Shown here: positions 59,543 to 64,000 of the stretch, in pieces | How positions within the stretch are numbered: position 1 is the first letter of the stretch | How the letters are laid out: the number at the start of each line of letters is the position of its first letter | Made by a program: the position numbers and the translations under genes | Assembly (NCBI RefSeq): GCF_900105615.1 | Contig: NZ_LT630003.1 | Coordinates: forward strand, 992,001-1,056,000 | Origin: Lacrimispora sphenoides JCM 1415 | Lineage (GTDB): Bacteria > Bacillota > Clostridia > Lachnospirales > Lachnospiraceae | Reading direction: 5' to 3' | Length of the DNA stretch: 64,000 nucleotides | Notes under the pieces: generated by a model | Told to the model about the DNA's origin: nothing | The model's input: only the letters and a program-made list of their open reading frames with translations | Database searches by the model: none

Positions 59543-61456
59543 TTATTCAGCCAGGTCTTCCCACAGCTCATACAGCTCTTCCAGCCGCAGCCGGATCGTT
59601 TCCTTTTCGTTATTAAGCTCCACTAACTTTGAGACATCGGTAAAAATCTCTTCCTTACCAAGCAATTCATCAATTTCACCGTCTCTGGTTTCTAATTTGT
59701 GGATCTCATCCTCTGTTTTCTTTAATTCATTCTGGCGTTTACGAAGGCGGGCCTGCTCTTCCTTTTGCGCCTTCCAGTCCAGCTTGGTCTCGGTGATCTC
59801 CTCCGGGGCAGCAGCCTTTGCAGAAAGAGGGGCTGTGTACAAGCTGGTCATGATCTCTTTCTTTTCCAGATAGTAATCATAATTGCCGATGTAATTGATC
59901 AGAGTCTGATTGGTTAAATCCAGGATTCTGGTTGCGGTTTTGTTAATGAAATAACGGTCATGGGACACATAGAGAATGGTTCCCGTATAATTGACCAGGG
60001 CATCCTCCAGGATTTCTTTGGAGGTAATATCCAAGTGGTTGGTAGGCTCATCCAGTATGAGGAAGTTGGCTTCGGAAAGCATCAGCTTTGCCAGGGATAC
60101 CCGGCCACGTTCGCCGCCGCTTAAGTCTTTTACCCGCTTGAATACATCGTCTCCGGTAAATAAAAAAGCAGCCAGGATGTTTCGGATCTGGGTATTGTTC
60201 ATGGAAGGGTAGGTGTCCTGCAGTTCATCAAATAGATTCTTGTCCATATTCAGAACCTGATGCTCCTGGTCATAATATCCGATATGTACCTTGGAGCCTA
60301 AGGAGATTTCTCCTTCATCCGGTTCTAGAATACCGTTTAACATTTTAAGAATGGTGGTTTTTCCGGTTCCGTTGCCGCCGATGATCGCTACCCGTTCTCC
60401 CCGTTTGATTTCAAAATTAACGTTTTCAAAAAGCCGGTTCTGATGAAAGGCTTTCCCCAGCCTGCGGACCGTGAGGACATCGTTTCCGCTGATGATATTG
60501 GGTTCCAGACGGATCCGCATCTCATCATTTATTTCCATTGGTTTTTCCAGAACTTCGATTTTATCCAGCATCTTTTCCCGGCTTTCCGCCCGCTTGATGG
60601 ATTTTTCCCGGTTAAAAGACTTTAATTTGGCAATGACCTCTTCCTGATGCTTAATTTCCTGCTGCTGGTTTAAATATGCTTTCATCTGGGCTTCCCGGAT
60701 CATGGCCCGCTTTCCGCTGTAATCGGTGTAGTTTCCCTGATATACGGTCATAAGGCCGTTATCCAGTTCCATAATTTTCGTGACCACACGGTCAAGGAAA
60801 TAGCGGTCATGGGCAACGATAATTACACTGCCGTCATAATTGATCAAATATCCTTCCAGCCATGCAATGGATTCCATATCTAAGTGATTGGTAGGCTCAT
60901 CAAGCAGGATGATATCTGGCTTGGTGAGAAGGAGACGGCCTAAGGATACCCGGGTCTTCTGGCCGCCGGATAATGACATGACAGGTTTATGGAATTCTTC
61001 TTCCGTAAAGCCAAGTCCTTTTAGTACTCCTGTTACTTCGCTTTGATAGGCATATCCGTTTATCAGCTCAAATTCGTGGTTGAGCCTGCTGTAGGTGGTA
61101 AGCATGGCTTCCAGCTCGTCGCTTGTGGCGTGCTTCATATCCACTTCCAGCTGGCGGATCCTTGCTTCCATTTCCATGACAGGCCGCTTGGTCTCCAGGA
61201 CTTCTTCATAAACGGTCCGCTCTCCGGACAAATCCTGGTGCTGCGACAAATAGCCGATGGACTTCCCCTTGGAAACAACCACTTCTCCTTCGTCGGTGGG
61301 AAGCTCTCCGATGATGATTTTTAACAGTGTGGATTTTCCGGCGCCATTAATTCCTACAATGGCGGCTTTTTCATGGTCTTCTATATGGAAGGAAGCATGC
61401 TTGATCACTTGATTGCTTCCAAATGCTTTGCTTATATTATTGCATGACAAAATCAT
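59543..61456 (-). CDS. ABC-F family ATP-binding protein
   Basis: A 637-residue soluble protein with two ATPase domains and no membrane part, the mark of ABC-F ribosome-associated factors. Walker A sites are GINGAGKSTLL and GGNGTGKTTIL; ABC signatures are LSGGQKTRVSLGRLL and LSGGERGRVSLAKLM, each followed by LLDEPTNHLDM or LILDEPTNHLD. The linker (P-site interacting) is rich in Gln/Glu/Lys around NQQQEIKHQEEVIAKLKSFN. A C-terminal coiled coil lies at about residues 555-630. It may be a translation factor of the EttA/Uup kind; antibiotic resistance cannot be inferred. Tandem leader repeats sit upstream. Confidence 0.92.
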   Translation of the reverse strand: MILSCNNISKAFGSNQVIKHASFHIEDHEKAAIVGINGAGKSTLLKIIIGELPTDEGEVVVSKGKSIGYLSQHQDLSGERTVYEEVLETKRPVMEMEARIRQLEVDMKHATSDELEAMLTTYSRLNHEFELINGYAYQSEVTGVLKGLGFTEEEFHKPVMSLSGGQKTRVSLGRLLLTKPDIILLDEPTNHLDMESIAWLEGYLINYDGSVIIVAHDRYFLDRVVTKIMELDNGLMTVYQGNYTDYSGKRAMIREAQMKAYLNQQQEIKHQEEVIAKLKSFNREKSIKRAESREKMLDKIEVLEKPMEINDEMRIRLEPNIISGNDVLTVRRLGKAFHQNRLFENVNFEIKRGERVAIIGGNGTGKTTILKMLNGILEPDEGEISLGSKVHIGYYDQEHQVLNMDKNLFDELQDTYPSMNNTQIRNILAAFLFTGDDVFKRVKDLSGGERGRVSLAKLMLSEANFLILDEPTNHLDITSKEILEDALVNYTGTILYVSHDRYFINKTATRILDLTNQTLINYIGNYDYYLEKKEIMTSLYTAPLSAKAAAPEEITETKLDWKAQKEEQARLRKRQNELKKTEDEIHKLETRDGEIDELLGKEEIFTDVSKLVELNNEKETIRLRLEELYELWEDLAE

Positions 61457-61460
61457 GTTT

Positions 61461-61560
61461 CATTTCCTCTTTCCTGCCTGTTTTATGGCATAAAGGCATA
61501 CCCTGGGGTATTTCCTCTTTCCTGCCTGTTTTTAAGGCATATAAGTATATCCGAAGGGTG
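61461..61560 (-). repeat. Leader repeat, two tandem ~50-bp units upstream of the ABC-F gene
   Basis: On the minus strand each unit ends GGCAGGAAAGAGGAAA. The distal stem is TGCCT/AGGCA, a C-to-T and matching G-to-A change compared with TGCCC/GGGCA elsewhere, which keeps pairing. The TATACC box is GGATATACTT distally and GGGTATGCC proximally. The proximal tail is the ribosome site of the ABC-F gene. Confidence 0.85.
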
Positions 61561-61644
61561 TTTTCTTCCTGTATAAATGTAAGGCAATAGAAATAGTATA
61601 ATATAGGTCCTTCCTTTTTTCAAGGATACAATGATAAAACCCGT

Positions 61645-61673
61645 TTGACATTATTTTGTCACGCAGTTATAAT
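61645..61673 (+). promoter_or_regulatory. Consensus sigma-A promoter of rex
   Basis: TTGACA (61645-61650), exactly 17 bases, TATAAT (61668-61673). Both hexamers are perfect and the start codon is 35 bases on, so the leader is very short. The spacer begins with TTATTTTGTCA, overlapping a GACA/TGTC inverted repeat. Confidence 0.85.
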
Positions 61674-61708
61674 AATGTTAGTTAGATTAAGTTAAAGAAG
61701 GTGAAGAA

Positions 61709-62380
61709 GTGTCAGAGAAAGAAATTTCCAAAGCAGTGATTACCAGGCTTCCGAGATATTACCGGTATCTGGGCGAATTACTAGAAGACGGAGTGGAACG
61801 TATTTCCTCCAATGATTTAAGTGTACGAATGAAAGTGACCGCTTCTCAGATCCGCCAGGATTTGAATAATTTCGGCGGATTCGGCCAGCAGGGCTATGGT
61901 TATAATGTAAAGTTTTTATATGCAGAGATCGGGAAGATATTGGGAATAGACAGGCAGCATAATATCATTATCATAGGCGCTGGAAATTTAGGACAGGCAA
62001 TTGCCAATTATGCAAACTTTGAAAAGCGGGGCTTCCTCATTAAAGGAATGTTTGATATCAATCCGCGTCTGATCGGCCTTGTAGTCCGCGGGATAGAGAT
62101 CCGCAGCGTAGATGATCTGGAGCAGTTCGTAAAAGATAATGATGTCCAGATCGCAGCTCTGACCATTCCAAAGACAAAGGCGCCGGAGATTGCAGACCGC
62201 CTTGTGAAGGCAGGAATCAAGGCGATCTGGAATTTTGCCCATACGGATTTAAGCGTACCGGATGATGTGGTTGTTGAGAATGTCCATCTATCGGAAAGCC
62301 TGATGCGGTTATCCTACCGGGTATGCAGTATACAGGACAGCGAGGAAGAAAGAAACAGACAATCAGAAATAATGGAGTAA
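61709..62380 (+). CDS. rex: Redox-sensing transcriptional repressor Rex
   Basis: A 223-residue repressor that senses the NADH/NAD ratio and controls fermentative genes. The N-terminal winged helix covers residues 1-75 (KVTASQIRQDLNNFGGFGQQ), and the Rossmann domain motif is IIIIGAGNLGQAIANY (about residues 88-103). The C-terminal helix that swaps between subunits contains RLSYRVCSIQDSEEE. The start is GTG after GAAGGTGAAGAA. It has its own perfect sigma-A promoter, and a terminator follows. Confidence 0.95.
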   Translation: MSEKEISKAVITRLPRYYRYLGELLEDGVERISSNDLSVRMKVTASQIRQDLNNFGGFGQQGYGYNVKFLYAEIGKILGIDRQHNIIIIGAGNLGQAIANYANFEKRGFLIKGMFDINPRLIGLVVRGIEIRSVDDLEQFVKDNDVQIAALTIPKTKAPEIADRLVKAGIKAIWNFAHTDLSVPDDVVVENVHLSESLMRLSYRVCSIQDSEEERNRQSEIME

Positions 62381-62385
62381 CATGC

Positions 62386-62433
62386 CTGCCGGCAGGTGAA
62401 GGGAAGTCTCTTCGCTGCCGGTAGTTTTTCTAT
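62386..62433 (+). terminator. Terminator after rex
   Basis: CTGCCGGCAGGTGAAG pairs with CTTCGCTGCCGGTAG around a short loop and ends in TTTTT. Confidence 0.8.
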
Positions 62434-62474
62434 AGACCTTTATGCCCAAAAGTGTGGGCAGGAAAGCGGAAAGG
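62430..62474 (+). repeat. Leader repeat unit (single) upstream of nnrDE
   Basis: ATAGACCTTTATGCCC, loop AAAAGT, then GTGGGCAGGAAAGCGGAAA. The hairpin and tail match the other loci, while the TATACC box is altered to TAGACC. The unit starts inside the T tail of the rex terminator and ends 11 bases before the ATG at 62485. Confidence 0.8.
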
Positions 62475-62484
62475 TGGGAGATAT

Positions 62485-63993
62485 ATGAGATATCTGGTTA
62501 CAGGAGGACAGATGAAGCAGGTGGACCGCTACACCATAGAGAATATAGGGATTCCCTCTCTGGTGCTTATGGAACGGGCTGCCCTGGCGGTTACAGGAGA
62601 AGTAATGAAGCATGGGCAGAAAACGGACCGGATATGGATTTTATGCGGAAACGGTAATAATGGAGCGGATGGAGTCGCGGCTGCCAGAATGCTGCATTTG
62701 AAAGGATATAAGGTTTTTGCTTTACTGGCTGCCGGAAAAGACAAGGGAAGCAGTGAATACCTGACTCAGGTTTCCATCGCGGAACGTACGGGGGTCAATC
62801 TGGCAGGATTTTCTGATCTCATACCAGGTACCTGCGATGTTCTCATTGACGCACTTTTCGGCGTGGGGCTGGACCGGGAGATTCTTGGCAGATACCGGGA
62901 GATCCTGGAGACAATCCTCCGCTGCCGGCCGAAATTTACGGTGGCCGTGGATATTCCTTCGGGCATTCATTCGGATACGGGCCAGGTCATGGGGATTGCT
63001 TTAAAGGCAGACATGACCGTCACATTCGGCTATGAAAAGCTGGGAACCATGCTCTATCCCGGAAAGGAATACAGCGGAAAGGTCCTTGTAGCTGACATCG
63101 GTTTTCCGGAGGAGAGCTTAGAACGCCTTAAGGCAGAGTATTTTACCCTGGATCCGGAAGATGAGAAACTGCTTCCAAAGCGCCCGTCCTATTCCAATAA
63201 AGGGAGCTTTGGAAAGGTCCTTGTTGTGGCTGGATCTAAAAATATGAGCGGGGCTGCCTATTTAAGCGCCCTTGCCGCTTACCGGACAGGAGCAGGCCTG
63301 GTGAAAATTTTCACAGTAGAAGAAAACCGGACCATCCTTCAAACCGGACTTCCGGAAGCCATCATTACCACCTATGAAGCCGGGGATGCAGAAGCAGGGA
63401 CGGAAGGATTTAAAAAGCTTTTGGTAAAGCAGTGTGAGTGGGCCACAGCCATAGTTCTGGGGCCGGGACTTGGGCAGGAAGCCTATGTAAGGAATCTGGT
63501 GGAAGAGGTCCTTGCCAATGCCTATGTTCCCATTGTTCTGGATGCGGATGGGCTTGGTACCATTGCTTCAAACCCGGAGCTGACCAGCTATTTCACGGAA
63601 AACATCATTGTGACTCCTCATTTGGGAGAAATGGCGAGGCTTACGGGAAGCGCTGTGGAAACCATACAAAAGCAGCTGATCACCACTGCCAGAGAATATG
63701 CGGACCGGTTCGGTATTACCTGCGTGTTAAAGGACGCGGTAACGATTGGGGCCTTAAAGGACCAGAGAACCTATGTCAATGGAAGCGGAAACAGTGCTAT
63801 GGCAAAAGCCGGGTCAGGAGATGTGCTGACCGGGATTATAGCCGGACTTCTGGCTCTGGGTCTGGAAGAGTCTGATGCAGCGGCCTATGGTGTATGGCTT
63901 CATGGCCGTGCCGGAGACATAGTAAAAGAGAAGCAGGGAGATCACAGCCTTCTTGCCAGGGAACTGGCGGAAGAGATACATTCAATACGTTAG
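62485..63993 (+). CDS. nnrDE: Bifunctional NAD(P)H-hydrate epimerase/ADP-dependent dehydratase
   Basis: A 502-residue repair enzyme for damaged NAD(P)H hydrates. The N-terminal epimerase domain (residues 1-210) has WILCGNGNNGADGVAAARML and VAVDIPSGIHSDTG. The C-terminal ribokinase-like dehydratase domain (about 225-500) has SFGKVLVVAGSKNMSGAAYL, a VLDADGL block and the catalytic NSAMAKAGSGDVLTGIIAG. An in-frame GTG at 62452 lies in the leader repeat; GGTGGGAG favours the ATG at 62485. The stop is seven bases before the window's end. Confidence 0.93.
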   Translation: MRYLVTGGQMKQVDRYTIENIGIPSLVLMERAALAVTGEVMKHGQKTDRIWILCGNGNNGADGVAAARMLHLKGYKVFALLAAGKDKGSSEYLTQVSIAERTGVNLAGFSDLIPGTCDVLIDALFGVGLDREILGRYREILETILRCRPKFTVAVDIPSGIHSDTGQVMGIALKADMTVTFGYEKLGTMLYPGKEYSGKVLVADIGFPEESLERLKAEYFTLDPEDEKLLPKRPSYSNKGSFGKVLVVAGSKNMSGAAYLSALAAYRTGAGLVKIFTVEENRTILQTGLPEAIITTYEAGDAEAGTEGFKKLLVKQCEWATAIVLGPGLGQEAYVRNLVEEVLANAYVPIVLDADGLGTIASNPELTSYFTENIIVTPHLGEMARLTGSAVETIQKQLITTAREYADRFGITCVLKDAVTIGALKDQRTYVNGSGNSAMAKAGSGDVLTGIIAGLLALGLEESDAAAYGVWLHGRAGDIVKEKQGDHSLLARELAEEIHSIR

Positions 63994-64000
63994 GAACAAA

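Overview
The window looks like chromosome of an anaerobic, endospore-forming Lachnospiraceae bacterium (Clostridium cluster XIVa, Lacrimispora/C. saccharolyticum-like). The assignment is inferred from gene content: a complete spoIIAA-spoIIAB-sigF operon followed by spoVA genes, an alpha/beta-type SASP, a Csp-family germination (pseudo)protease, DUF1836, YerC, a Rex repressor, a carbohydrate-ABC/glycosidase locus and moderate GC with AGGAGG-type ribosome binding sites. I ran no database search.

Layout. 1-2.2 kb: end of a sugar ABC transporter (MalG-type permease) and a GH2 glycosidase. 2.2-6.5 kb: minus-strand small genes, including a SASP with a consensus sigma-G promoter, and a Csp-like S8 protein whose catalytic serine is glycine. 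6.8-11.4 kb: low-GC accessory stretch with a rubredoxin-like protein, a GNAT, a nitroreductase, several tiny membrane proteins and gene debris. 11.4-13.2 kb: two tRNAs, a D-2-hydroxyacid dehydrogenase, and the wreck of a second one. 13.3-24.8 kb: an aldouronate/glucuronoxylan-type locus. An AraC regulator with two oxidoreductase genes is divergent from Gfo/Idh oxidoreductase, GH67 alpha-glucuronidase, substrate-binding lipoprotein, two permeases and a SASA-type acetylesterase. 24.9-28.8 kb: an orphan NMT1/SsuA-like lipoprotein, HAD phosphatase, YerC, DUF1836 and RidA.

29-40 kb: folC, a 46-aa protein, a TPR protein, spoIIAA-AB-sigF, then a sigma-G-type promoter driving a 53-aa membrane protein and spoVAA-AB-AC-AD. 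A two-hairpin palindromic element lies between spoVAD and spoVAE. A class A PBP follows on the minus strand. 40-46 kb: yigZ, typA, an OB-fold ssDNA-binding protein, cobalamin adenosyltransferase, and a lysine riboswitch controlling dapA-dapB. 46-53.6 kb: small secreted/membrane proteins and purine genes purC, purF, purB, purA with a LysR gene. 53.7-64 kb: an amidinotransferase-fold enzyme, a cell-wall-binding repeat protein, an MgtA-type P-type ATPase with a 58-aa membrane protein, an ABC-F ATPase, rex and nnrDE.

The most unusual signal is a dispersed ~50-bp leader repeat: a TATACC box, a short hairpin TGCCC/GGGCA, then a GGAAAGAGG Shine-Dalgarno-like tail. There are eight units at five loci, three of them as tandem pairs. 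Every copy points into the start codon of the next gene (DUF1836, PBP, purF, ABC-F ATPase, nnrDE), and at the ABC-F locus a paired stem position changes on both sides.
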